Position numbers and translations under genes: made by a program
Shown: piece after piece, positions 1 through 6,273 of the stretch
Numbering within the stretch: the first letter of the stretch is position 1
Layout: every line of letters begins with the position of its first letter
Source: CAXYVX01 sp049297855
GTDB lineage: Bacteria; Patescibacteriota; Saccharimonadia; Saccharimonadales; Saccharimonadaceae
Direction of reading: 5' to 3'
Length of the DNA: 7,406 nucleotides
Assembly (NCBI GenBank): GCA_049297855.1
Contig: JBAQVB010000007.1
Span: 1 to 7,406, forward strand
The notes under the pieces: generated by a model
Database searches by the model: none
What the model was told of the DNA's origin: nothing
Seen by the model: the letters and a program-made list of their open reading frames with translations, nothing else

Positions 1-660
1 GTGGCGGATGAAATTCACACATTTTATCACCGTGACGCGACAGTTTTGTGGCCTAATGTTGATACCGAAACTTTTACCAAATTAGCCCAAAAAGTTGACG
101 CCAGAACCAAGCAAAAACTTCGTCAGGAATTATTCGATGGTCAACCGTTTTTCATTACAGCCGGCCGCCAAGTTAACTGGAAGCGCCTCGATATTGCGAT
201 CGATTTTGCCAAAAAAACCGGTCAAAATTTATTGTTGGTTGGCGATGGGGCGGAACATGCCAATTTAGTCGCGCGTGCCAATGGCGCGCCCAATATTAAG
301 TTTCTACCACATTATAATGGTGCAACCGATATTGCGAAATATTTCGTGGCGGCGCGGGCGTTTTTATTCACCAGCCTCGAGCCGTTTGGGATTACGCCGG
401 TGGAATGCTTGGCTTGCGGCACGCCAGTGATCGCATTTAGTAGTGGCGGTTCGCGTGATTTCATTCAGGATGGGCAAAACGGCGTATTTTTCGATGGCCA
501 AAATGCCGAAAGTTTAGCGAAAGCCGTAACTCGATTTTCTAAAATCAAATGGAATCAATCTCACGTTCGTCAAAGCGCCACGCAATTTTCTAATGATAAT
601 TTCGTAAAAAGTTTAAAGGTAATTTTGAATGAAGTTTATACTACGCATCTGTATAAATGA
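1..660 (+). CDS. GT4-family glycosyltransferase, C-terminal part (5' truncated by window edge)
   Basis: This is the C-terminal, nucleotide-sugar-binding half of a GT-B fold, family 4 retaining glycosyltransferase. Such enzymes add a sugar from an NDP- or GDP-sugar to a growing lipid-linked glycan at the cytoplasmic face of the membrane. The 219 visible residues contain a WPNVD segment near residues 17-21, which in GT4 enzymes precedes the second Rossmann domain. They also show GRQVNWKRLD (55-64, with the usual basic K61/R62), LLLVGDG (77-83), and the EX7E motif in EPFGITPVE (E127 and E135), followed by CGTPVIA (139-145). The pattern resembles WbaZ-like mannosyltransferases, but the sugar cannot be assigned. 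The GTG at base 1 is almost certainly an internal Val codon, because the N-terminal acceptor domain (about 150-180 residues) is missing. The gene ends with TGA, 58 bases before the Wzy-like gene on the same strand. It probably belongs to the same glycan locus. Confidence 0.9.
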   Translation: MADEIHTFYHRDATVLWPNVDTETFTKLAQKVDARTKQKLRQELFDGQPFFITAGRQVNWKRLDIAIDFAKKTGQNLLLVGDGAEHANLVARANGAPNIKFLPHYNGATDIAKYFVAARAFLFTSLEPFGITPVECLACGTPVIAFSSGGSRDFIQDGQNGVFFDGQNAESLAKAVTRFSKIKWNQSHVRQSATQFSNDNFVKSLKVILNEVYTTHLYK

Positions 661-703
661 TCTATTGTTGTGAAATAATGTCCAGACGTTCAGCCACTGC
701 GCG

Positions 704-712
704 TGTTAAAAT
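704..712 (+). promoter_or_regulatory. Extended -10 promoter for the Wzy-like gene, predicted leaderless start
   Basis: TGT at 704-706 followed by TAAAAT at 707-712 forms an extended -10 element. Six bases (713-718) separate it from the ATG at 719, so transcription would be expected to begin at or next to the A of the start codon. No convincing -35 hexamer lies 16-18 bases upstream, which is typical when a TGN extension is present. No SD lies in front of this ATG. The same arrangement recurs at three other genes in the window. Confidence 0.6.
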
Positions 713-718
713 AGTGCA

Positions 719-2164
719 ATGAAGCGATTTAAAAAATGGCTCAATTTACCATCAACCGAGGGTGATTTTTTCATGAAAATCCTATTATTAGCTCCGATCG
801 CGATTTGGTTTTCGAATTGGCCACAGATTTCGCTTGGTTCAGACGGCGCAACTAATTTTCGGGTGACGCTAACTATGATTTATTTGGCAATTTTAGCGTT
901 GGTGGCGTTCGTGAAGCTCATAAAAAATTATCGCAACTTTTCGCGCCGAACGCCGTTTTTTGTGGCGAATTGGGTGTGTTTAGTTTTCGTTGTTTATAAT
1001 TGGTTGACGATTATTTGGTCGGATAATCGTAGTCGCACACTGCTCACGGCCAGCATTGTGTCGTGTTTATACGTGGTGTTTTTGGCGCTGACCTTGACGA
1101 AAAATTTGCAGCGTTACGTGCAGCCGCTCGCAAAAATTTATATCGTAACAGCGATGATTATGTCAGTTTTGGCACTCATGCAATTTATTTATGGAGCATT
1201 TTGGGCGCGCGGTTTTTTGTTATGTGCGGGTTGTGTGGCGGGGCAGTTTGGTTTCGTGCGGCCAAACGTATTTGCGATCGAACCGCAGTTTCTCGGTAGC
1301 TTATTATTGGCGCCAATCTTACTTATTTTTCACGAAATTATCACTCAAAAACACAGTTATTGGCGCGATTTGGTATTTGGATGTTTGTTATTGACGTTAT
1401 TATTAACGCTAAGCCGTGGCGCAATTTTTGCGTTCCTGATCGGCGCAATCATGGTGGTGATATTTTCATGGCAACGGGGAATTTTGTCAGCGCGCGGTTA
1501 TTGTAAAAAAGTTGCGGGCGGCGTTTTGATCTGCGCTGTTAGTTTAGCGGTTTGCCTCGTTATGCAGGGCGTCACGGCGGCCGTTAATCCTAATACAAAG
1601 AGTGGTTTTACGGTGGCAGTTAACGCTAGTTTGAATCAATTATCACTAGGTTTAATCAAAATTCAGGATATTAAGGTTCATAAAATTTCGTCTGTCGCGC
1701 GCAGCACGGTTAGCGCTAAAGAGCCGGCTTTTTCGGGCTACGTGGCCGAGAGCACAAACGTGCGTACATCACTATCTAAAATCGCACTAAAAACTTGGGC
1801 ACACGAAAAGTTGTCACGTAAATTATTAGGCGTTGGCTTAGGCGGATCGGGTGTGGCGATGGCGCAGTTTCTCCGAAGTAACGACCCGAAACAAATCGTT
1901 CAGAATCAGTTCGTGGAAACGTTATTAGAGTTAGGAGTGGTTGGCGCAATTATACTCGCTGCAATTTTATTAGGTCTAATTTATACGCTGTGGCGTAATC
2001 AAAAGGCGCGGTGGACATTAGGAATTGTGGTGGCGTTCTTAGTGCAGTGGCTATTTTTCAGTGGCTATCCAAGTGCGCTGCATATCTATTTGGTTTTGAT
2101 GATTTTGTACATAGTAGCCAAAGCACCTATTGGGCGCCACGCTGCGTTAGCACCGACCAAATAG
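719..2164 (+). CDS. Wzy/O-antigen ligase-like polytopic membrane protein
   Basis: This 481-residue integral membrane protein resembles the O-antigen ligase/polymerase superfamily (Wzy_C, PF04932). These proteins polymerise lipid-linked glycan repeats or transfer glycan on the outer face of the membrane. About ten hydrophobic segments are visible, for example near residues 19-32, 50-68, 81-100, 110-126, 138-158, 190-206, 217-250, 266-288, 405-424 and 433-467. Family landmarks are an Arg and a Glu-Pro in the central loop (R181, E188-P189), TLSRGA (230-235) at the start of a helix, and a large extracytoplasmic loop of roughly 115 residues. That loop ends in GVGLGGSG (371-378) and NQFVETLLELGVVG (396-409), the usual position of the 'HN..le.l.elG..G' signature. 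Polymerase and ligase cannot be told apart from sequence alone. The start at 719 is chosen from the adjacent -10 element. An alternative start at 773 (Met19) has an SD-like sequence. The 3' end overlaps the convergent sugar transferase gene by 38 bp. Confidence 0.85.
   Translation: MKRFKKWLNLPSTEGDFFMKILLLAPIAIWFSNWPQISLGSDGATNFRVTLTMIYLAILALVAFVKLIKNYRNFSRRTPFFVANWVCLVFVVYNWLTIIWSDNRSRTLLTASIVSCLYVVFLALTLTKNLQRYVQPLAKIYIVTAMIMSVLALMQFIYGAFWARGFLLCAGCVAGQFGFVRPNVFAIEPQFLGSLLLAPILLIFHEIITQKHSYWRDLVFGCLLLTLLLTLSRGAIFAFLIGAIMVVIFSWQRGILSARGYCKKVAGGVLICAVSLAVCLVMQGVTAAVNPNTKSGFTVAVNASLNQLSLGLIKIQDIKVHKISSVARSTVSAKEPAFSGYVAESTNVRTSLSKIALKTWAHEKLSRKLLGVGLGGSGVAMAQFLRSNDPKQIVQNQFVETLLELGVVGAIILAAILLGLIYTLWRNQKARWTLGIVVAFLVQWLFFSGYPSALHIYLVLMILYIVAKAPIGRHAALAPTK
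758..775 (+). promoter_or_regulatory. SD-like sequence and alternative start (Met19) inside the Wzy-like gene
   Basis: GAGGGTGAT at 758-766 resembles the anti-SD complement, and GGTGAT (761-766) lies six bases before an in-frame ATG at 773. Starting there would remove an 18-residue basic, amphipathic N-terminus and begin directly before the first membrane segment. It is therefore a credible second initiation site on any transcript that begins further upstream, for example read-through from the glycosyltransferase gene. The evidence is motif spacing only. Confidence 0.3.
2127..2164. other. 38-bp convergent 3' overlap of two coding regions
   Basis: The plus-strand Wzy-like gene ends with TAG at 2162-2164. 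The minus-strand sugar transferase ends with TAG read from 2129 to 2127. The shared segment encodes the cytoplasmic tail RHAALAPTK and its preceding residues on one strand and IWSVLTQRGAQ on the other. The latter matches the normal C-terminal end of the sugar-transferase family, so it is constrained. No hairpin plus U-tract terminator separates the two transcripts. Confidence 0.85.
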
Positions 2165-3551
2165 TTTTTGCTAAAATTTGTAAATCGAGTTCGAACGACC
2201 AATTTTGTACATAATAGATATCGAGGCGTCGACGTTCGTCGAACGAAATATCACGCCGGCCGTTCACTACTGCCAGGCCCGTAATGCCGGATTTAACATT
2301 TAAGATAGTGTATTTTTTCTCATATTTCGCTAATTCTTCTGGAACCAAGGCGCGGGGACCGACTAGAGAAATATCGCCACAAAAAACGTTCCACATTTGC
2401 GGTAATTCATCCAGCGAAGTTTTGCGCAAAAATTTGCCGATTGGCGTGATGCGCGGATCGTTATCAAGTTGGTCGCCATTGGCGCGATATTTTTTAGCCA
2501 GTTCCGGTCGGCCGAGCATAGAAAAGGCTTGTTCGGGCGTGGTGCCGTCGAACTTGGCGTATTGGGTACGGAATTTATAAACGCGAAATTTTTTATCGCC
2601 ACGAGTTAAGCGATTTTGACTAAATAATGCGCTACCGCCACCGGAAAATAGTTTAACTAAGACCCAAATAATTAAATACAACCAACAAAAAATAACCAAA
2701 AATAACCCCGACATGATCAAATCAAACATCCGCTTAGCGACGCGACCCCAACCAAGTAGCGGTGTCGGTAATACCGCAAAAACTTGTTGACTGGCAAATA
2801 ATTCCGGTTCCACTTTTTCGGTGAAGTCGGAAAATTCGCGTGGGATGAATTTGAATTCAGCGTAATTTTTTTGTGCGAAAGTGAGTAAATCCTCGTCGAT
2901 TTCTGGTGTATGTCTGTTGGCAATTTGAATGATGATGGTTGGCGTAAAACGGCCGGAACGGATGAAATTAGTTAGGCTTTTGTAGCTGTTTTTGGCGAAT
3001 TTTTCGTCACCGATCGAGGCAATGAGTTCGTAGCCGGAGGATCGTAAGGTGATTCCGTGAGCTAAATTTTGCGCAGTCACTAAATTGCTTTTAGCTATGC
3101 CGGCTAATAGTACTTTTTCGCTGCCAATATTTCTGCGGTAGCGCCAATATTTAATTAAATATAGCGCGGCACGGGCTAACGCCAAAAACAATAGAGAAAA
3201 AATTAAACCGTAAATGGGCACCATTTTAGCCGGAAAAATTGGTTGAAACGAGAAAAACGAGATGGCGATCATAAAAAACATCGCACCAAAGGCGCCAAAA
3301 ATCAGGCGTCCAACGCGAGCCCAAAATTTTTGGGGACTGAGATAGGTGCCGATAGCGTAAAAGAGAATTAAAATAAACGGCAGTAGCAAAATTAGATGTT
3401 TAAAATACACCGCCGCCGGCACAAAATGAGTGATCGGCGCGCCGTTAAAACGTGTGCGAATTATATAGGCCACCGAATATGCCGCCAACACCGCCAGCGC
3501 ATCGCCAACGATTAAAAGAATTGTAAAAGTAAGTGATTTACGATTTTTCAT
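2127..3551 (-). CDS. Polyprenyl-phosphate hexose-1-phosphate transferase (bacterial sugar transferase, PF02397)
   Basis: This priming enzyme of glycopolymer synthesis transfers a sugar-1-phosphate from a UDP-sugar to undecaprenyl phosphate at the inner membrane face. The 474-residue protein has the WbaP/CpsE-type long architecture. Four N-terminal membrane helices lie near residues 8-31, 51-70, 84-102 and 110-133. A cytoplasmic Rossmann-like domain follows (about 145-260), then a re-entrant/TM helix (about 275-300), then the catalytic domain. Catalytic landmarks are KFRVYKFRT (321-329), DPRITPIGKFLRKTSLDELPQ (about 365-385, with the Asp-Glu pair D381/E382), GDISLVGPR (392-400), GITGLAVVNGR (422-432), and the C-terminal SFELDLQILAKTIW (452-465). 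KFRTQ replaces the more usual K.R[ST]M. Length is normal for the family. It is transcribed opposite its neighbours, convergent and overlapping with the Wzy-like gene and divergent from the LCP gene. The start at 3551 is supported by an upstream -10 element. The sugar (glucose, galactose or an N-acetylated or trideoxy sugar) is not determinable. Confidence 0.93.
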   Translation of the reverse strand: MKNRKSLTFTILLIVGDALAVLAAYSVAYIIRTRFNGAPITHFVPAAVYFKHLILLLPFILILFYAIGTYLSPQKFWARVGRLIFGAFGAMFFMIAISFFSFQPIFPAKMVPIYGLIFSLLFLALARAALYLIKYWRYRRNIGSEKVLLAGIAKSNLVTAQNLAHGITLRSSGYELIASIGDEKFAKNSYKSLTNFIRSGRFTPTIIIQIANRHTPEIDEDLLTFAQKNYAEFKFIPREFSDFTEKVEPELFASQQVFAVLPTPLLGWGRVAKRMFDLIMSGLFLVIFCWLYLIIWVLVKLFSGGGSALFSQNRLTRGDKKFRVYKFRTQYAKFDGTTPEQAFSMLGRPELAKKYRANGDQLDNDPRITPIGKFLRKTSLDELPQMWNVFCGDISLVGPRALVPEELAKYEKKYTILNVKSGITGLAVVNGRRDISFDERRRLDIYYVQNWSFELDLQILAKTIWSVLTQRGAQ

Positions 3552-3557
3552 AGCTAT

Positions 3558-3566
3558 AATATAACA
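3558..3566 (-). promoter_or_regulatory. Extended -10 promoter for the sugar transferase gene, predicted leaderless start
   Basis: Read on the minus strand, TGT (3566-3564) is followed by TATATT (3563-3558), then six bases (3557-3552), then the ATG at 3551-3549. A possible weak -35 (TTGATC, 3588-3583) lies 19 bases upstream inside an inverted repeat. There is no SD in front of the ATG. The TATTAT register two bases downstream is a competing but less well spaced -10. Confidence 0.55.
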
Positions 3567-3581
3567 TGTTTCTTATTACAC

Positions 3582-3596
3582 CGATCAAAATGATCG
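3582..3596. repeat. Short perfect inverted repeat between divergent promoters (possible operator)
   Basis: CGATCA-AAA-TGATCG is a perfect 6-bp inverted repeat around a 3-bp centre. It lies in the 97-bp gap between the divergent sugar transferase and LCP genes. It overlaps the -35 region of the minus-strand promoter and sits about 18 bases upstream of the -35 of the LCP promoter. The position suits a dimeric regulator controlling one or both genes, but a 15-bp palindrome can arise by chance and no regulator gene is in view. Confidence 0.3.
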
Positions 3597-3613
3597 CGAT
3601 AACCATAGACAAC

Positions 3614-3642
3614 TTGGCAAGGCGCCGCCATTTTGGTATAAT
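3614..3642 (+). promoter_or_regulatory. Near-consensus sigma-70-type promoter for the LCP gene, predicted leaderless start
   Basis: TTGGCA (3614-3619) and a perfect TATAAT (3637-3642) are separated by exactly 17 bases, and a TGG at 3634-3636 adds a TGN extension. Only six bases (3643-3648) separate the -10 from the ATG at 3649, which leaves no room for an SD and predicts an mRNA starting at the A of ATG. This is the strongest promoter in the window by match to consensus. Confidence 0.75.
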
Positions 3643-3648
3643 CGGATA

Positions 3649-5382
3649 ATGAATAAAAAAGCACGATCGATTGACGGTTTTGTTTTGCGTCGGCGCGACA
3701 ACTCTGTGCCAACACCATTAGCGCCCAATAGGATTAGGGCTACGCCGACAGCTGCTCGCAATATATCTGTTCGGGCTAGTCGGACTAATACTGAAAAATT
3801 AGCGAACGACCTTGAGAGCTCATTAGACGGCTTAAATTTGGTTGATAATCATAAACTAGCCGATTTATCAACAGTGGAGTCATCGCGTCTTGCCCATCCG
3901 GCAAAACCGTCTCGTCATGATAAAAAAATAGCTAAAAAAATGCTGGCGCGGCAGAAAAAACACTATAAATTGAAGAAAATCGCGAAATGGTCGGCCATCG
4001 GATTGCCAATCGCCGCCGCCTTAGTGGCGGGATTTTTGCTGGTTCGGGCATTGATTGCGGGCGGTAATGTCTTTAAGGGTAATATTTTTAACGCTTTCGC
4101 CACCAAAACGAAATTAAAAGAAGACGCGAATGGTTGGACTAATATTTTAATTTTTTCATCATCAACCTACGCCATGTCTAACGCCAGTTCCTATGACGGA
4201 GCCAACTTAACCGATTCAATTATGATTTTATCAGTGAACCAAACCACTAAACGAGCCGTTCAAATGAGTGTGCCTCGCGACCTCTGGGTTTCGCACCCAA
4301 ATTGTCCATTACTCGGCACGAAAGCGGGGAAAATCAACGAAGTTTATGAATGCGGTTCGAATAATGGTAAAAACGTCGACGCGGGCGCGCATGCCCTGGA
4401 ATCGGCCGTTGGCAAGGTGTTGGGGATCACATTACAATATTATATTCACCCAGATTGGACGGCGCTGCAGCAGATCGTGGACGCCATTGGGGGCGTTGAT
4501 GTAACGATTAATTCGGGCGATCCGTATTGCGTCGGCGGTAACGGCGTTTGGGATATTGCTACGAGCATCAAATATCCGGCCGGGCCACGTCACTTGAACG
4601 GCCAGCAAGCCTTGGCGTTGGCGCGGGCGCGCGGTGACGCCGGCGGATGCGGACTATCTGGCGGTAATTTTGCGCGCGAAAATGCCCAACGTGAAATCGT
4701 TTCCGCTATCCAGAAAAAAGTTCTCAATGTTAGCACACTGCTTAACCCGGTCGCCGTTAATTCGCTAATTGGCGCGGTTGGTGCACACTTGGTGACCAGT
4801 TTTCAATCTAGCGAAATCCAAACCTTAATTGATTTAACAAAAGGCGTTAAGCCGCAAAATGTGACGTCTCTAGCGTTTAATAATCGACCCAATAATTTAT
4901 CAGATTTATTTACTACGGGCATGATTGGGGCGGCCAGCGTGGTATTGCCGGCTACCTATAACTCGACCGAACAGACCGATGATTATTCCCAGATTCAGGC
5001 CTATGTGGCGCAGAATATGACCAATAATCCGGTAACTAAAGAAGGCGCCACGGTTGATGTGCTAAATGGCTCGGGTGTTTCAGGAGCAGCCAGAACGGTG
5101 GCTGATAAATTGAAAACAGCCGGTTTTGTCGTTGGCAACACGGCAAATGCGCCCACTAATATTACTAGCAACGTGGAAGTGTTTGATTTATCAAATGTTA
5201 AAATGCCCAATACGTCCGCGGCTCTAGCAAAACGATATAACACGCAAGTGAAATCCGGCGCAGTTGGCGATATTGCGGGCTACACTAGCAAAGACGGGGC
5301 GAGTTTTGTAGTGGTGGTTGGGCCTAGTTTAGCCAATTCTGTGAACACGTCGACGACCGACAATTCTGCGACGAGTCAATAG
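3649..5382 (+). CDS. LytR-CpsA-Psr (LCP) family cell-wall glycopolymer transferase with LytR_C domain
   Basis: LCP proteins transfer lipid-linked glycopolymers onto peptidoglycan or surface acceptors outside the membrane. This 577-residue protein has a basic, probably cytoplasmic N-terminus (1-112) and one membrane helix (about 114-136). The extracytoplasmic LCP domain (PF03816, about 163-358) is followed by a C-terminal LytR_C domain (PF13399, about 465-558) and a Ser/Thr/Asn-rich tail. Motifs include NILIF (165-169), LTDSIMILSVN (187-197), SVPRDLWV (207-214), AIGGVDV (279-285), LNGQQALALARARGD (316-330, with R326 and R328) and NFAREN (340-345). LytR_C is seen in VDVLNGSGVSGAA (469-481) and FVVVVG (553-558). 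It departs from the common family pattern: the Asp of 'G.D' is Ser-rich, 'RSD' is LTD, and 'DFxR' is NFAR. Cysteines C219, C235, C294 and C334 lie in the exported domain and could form disulfides. Its place beside glycan-assembly genes supports an attachment role. Confidence 0.9.
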   Translation: MNKKARSIDGFVLRRRDNSVPTPLAPNRIRATPTAARNISVRASRTNTEKLANDLESSLDGLNLVDNHKLADLSTVESSRLAHPAKPSRHDKKIAKKMLARQKKHYKLKKIAKWSAIGLPIAAALVAGFLLVRALIAGGNVFKGNIFNAFATKTKLKEDANGWTNILIFSSSTYAMSNASSYDGANLTDSIMILSVNQTTKRAVQMSVPRDLWVSHPNCPLLGTKAGKINEVYECGSNNGKNVDAGAHALESAVGKVLGITLQYYIHPDWTALQQIVDAIGGVDVTINSGDPYCVGGNGVWDIATSIKYPAGPRHLNGQQALALARARGDAGGCGLSGGNFARENAQREIVSAIQKKVLNVSTLLNPVAVNSLIGAVGAHLVTSFQSSEIQTLIDLTKGVKPQNVTSLAFNNRPNNLSDLFTTGMIGAASVVLPATYNSTEQTDDYSQIQAYVAQNMTNNPVTKEGATVDVLNGSGVSGAARTVADKLKTAGFVVGNTANAPTNITSNVEVFDLSNVKMPNTSAALAKRYNTQVKSGAVGDIAGYTSKDGASFVVVVGPSLANSVNTSTTDNSATSQ

Positions 5383-5400
5383 GGAAACGAGGCGACTTTA

Positions 5401-5409
5401 TGCTATCAT
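5401..5409 (+). promoter_or_regulatory. Extended -10 promoter for the MscS-like gene, predicted leaderless start
   Basis: TGC (5401-5403) followed by TATCAT (5404-5409) lies six bases (5410-5415) before the ATG at 5416, inside the 33-base gap after the LCP stop codon. No good -35 is seen. The only purine-rich SD-like tract (GAGG, 5389-5392) is 23 bases from the ATG, too far for normal initiation. It would let the channel and the tRNA-modification gene be expressed separately from the LCP gene. Confidence 0.5.
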
Positions 5410-5415
5410 GGACAC

Positions 5416-6273
5416 ATGAAGAATTTTTACGAAGTCGCGCTAGCTTTTGCCAACTCAATTCATTTTACTGATATTTTACTAAGTGTCGCTATTGGTTTAA
5501 TAGCCTACTCGTTGGCACCGGTGTTGGCTCATATTGTCGTATCTATGCTGGTGCGGGTGCGTGGTTCGCGCAAGATTAAAAATAATGAGCGCAAAAAACG
5601 GTTGGCTACCCTGGCTGAATTATTTACCGCGATTATTAAAGTTATTATTGTGCTAACGGTGGTTTTTTCAATTTTGAGCGATCTCCATATTAACTTGGTA
5701 CCGCTGTTCGCTAGCGCCGGGGTGGCCGGGGTGGCACTTGGCTTTGGTGCACAAAACATCGTCAAAGATCTACTGGCTGGTTTCTTTGTAATCGTCGAAA
5801 ATCAATATCGGGTCGGTGATTTTATCAATATTTCAGGGATCGGTATTCCCGAAACGGTTGACGGGGGCACGGTTGAAAAAATTACTTTACGTTCCACCAA
5901 ATTGCGCGATCGTCTGGGTAATGTGCATTTTGTGCCTAACGGTGCCGTTGTTGAGGTGGTCAATAAGACGCTGGGCTATTCCAAAGTTCATTTTGTCTTT
6001 GCGGTGGCGACAGATACGAACATGGATCAGCTGATTGAAATTGTTAATCAAACCGGTCGTGAGATGGCTGACGAGACCAAATGGAAGAATAAAATTATCG
6101 ACGCGCCGCACTTCTCGGAGGTGGGTAAAATTGGTGCGGATGGTTTCAACGTGACGGTTAATGGCATCACCGAGCCGGCCACGCAGTGGGCGGTGAGTTC
6201 CGAGTTTCGTAAGCGGCTGTTGGAAAAACTACAGTCCAGTGGTATCACTATGGTCGAGACGGTCAGTGCATGA
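5416..6273 (+). CDS. MscS-family small-conductance mechanosensitive ion channel
   Basis: MscS channels open under membrane tension and release solutes during hypo-osmotic shock. The 285-residue protein matches a minimal MscS. TM1 lies near residues 17-45 and TM2 near 66-90. The pore-lining TM3 (about 93-125) has the Ala/Gly-rich packing pattern ASAGVAGVALGFGAQN (99-114). The beta domain follows, with YRVGDFI (131-137), GTVEKITLRSTKLR (151-164) and FVPNG (172-176). The C-terminal alpha/beta vestibule domain runs to residue 285. The extra N-terminal helices of long MscK or MscM types are absent. It follows the LCP gene by 33 bases, with its own predicted -10 element. Its stop codon overlaps the ATG of the next gene in an ATGA (6270-6273), so the two are very likely co-transcribed and translationally coupled. 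There is no obvious functional link between the two products. Confidence 0.93.
   Translation: MKNFYEVALAFANSIHFTDILLSVAIGLIAYSLAPVLAHIVVSMLVRVRGSRKIKNNERKKRLATLAELFTAIIKVIIVLTVVFSILSDLHINLVPLFASAGVAGVALGFGAQNIVKDLLAGFFVIVENQYRVGDFINISGIGIPETVDGGTVEKITLRSTKLRDRLGNVHFVPNGAVVEVVNKTLGYSKVHFVFAVATDTNMDQLIEIVNQTGREMADETKWKNKIIDAPHFSEVGKIGADGFNVTVNGITEPATQWAVSSEFRKRLLEKLQSSGITMVETVSA

Noticed and set aside
1..3. GTG at base 1 as the true start of the glycosyltransferase
   Set aside because: Only the C-terminal half of a GT4 enzyme is present and the first residues already align inside the family, so this GTG is most likely an internal Val codon cut by the window edge.
658..660. TGA read as an amino acid (Gracilibacteria-type code)
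   Set aside because: TGA ends the glycosyltransferase after a normal C-terminus and ends the MscS gene in an ATGA overlap. No gene has an in-frame TGA within a conserved region.
661..718. Rho-independent terminator after the glycosyltransferase gene
   Set aside because: No GC-rich hairpin followed by a T-run is visible. The same holds for the gap at 5383-5415.
2284..2923. Small open frames of 68-98 codons on both strands inside the sugar transferase gene
   Set aside because: They lie wholly within a well-conserved PF02397 gene, show no family motifs of their own, and have low-complexity or frame-shadow composition.
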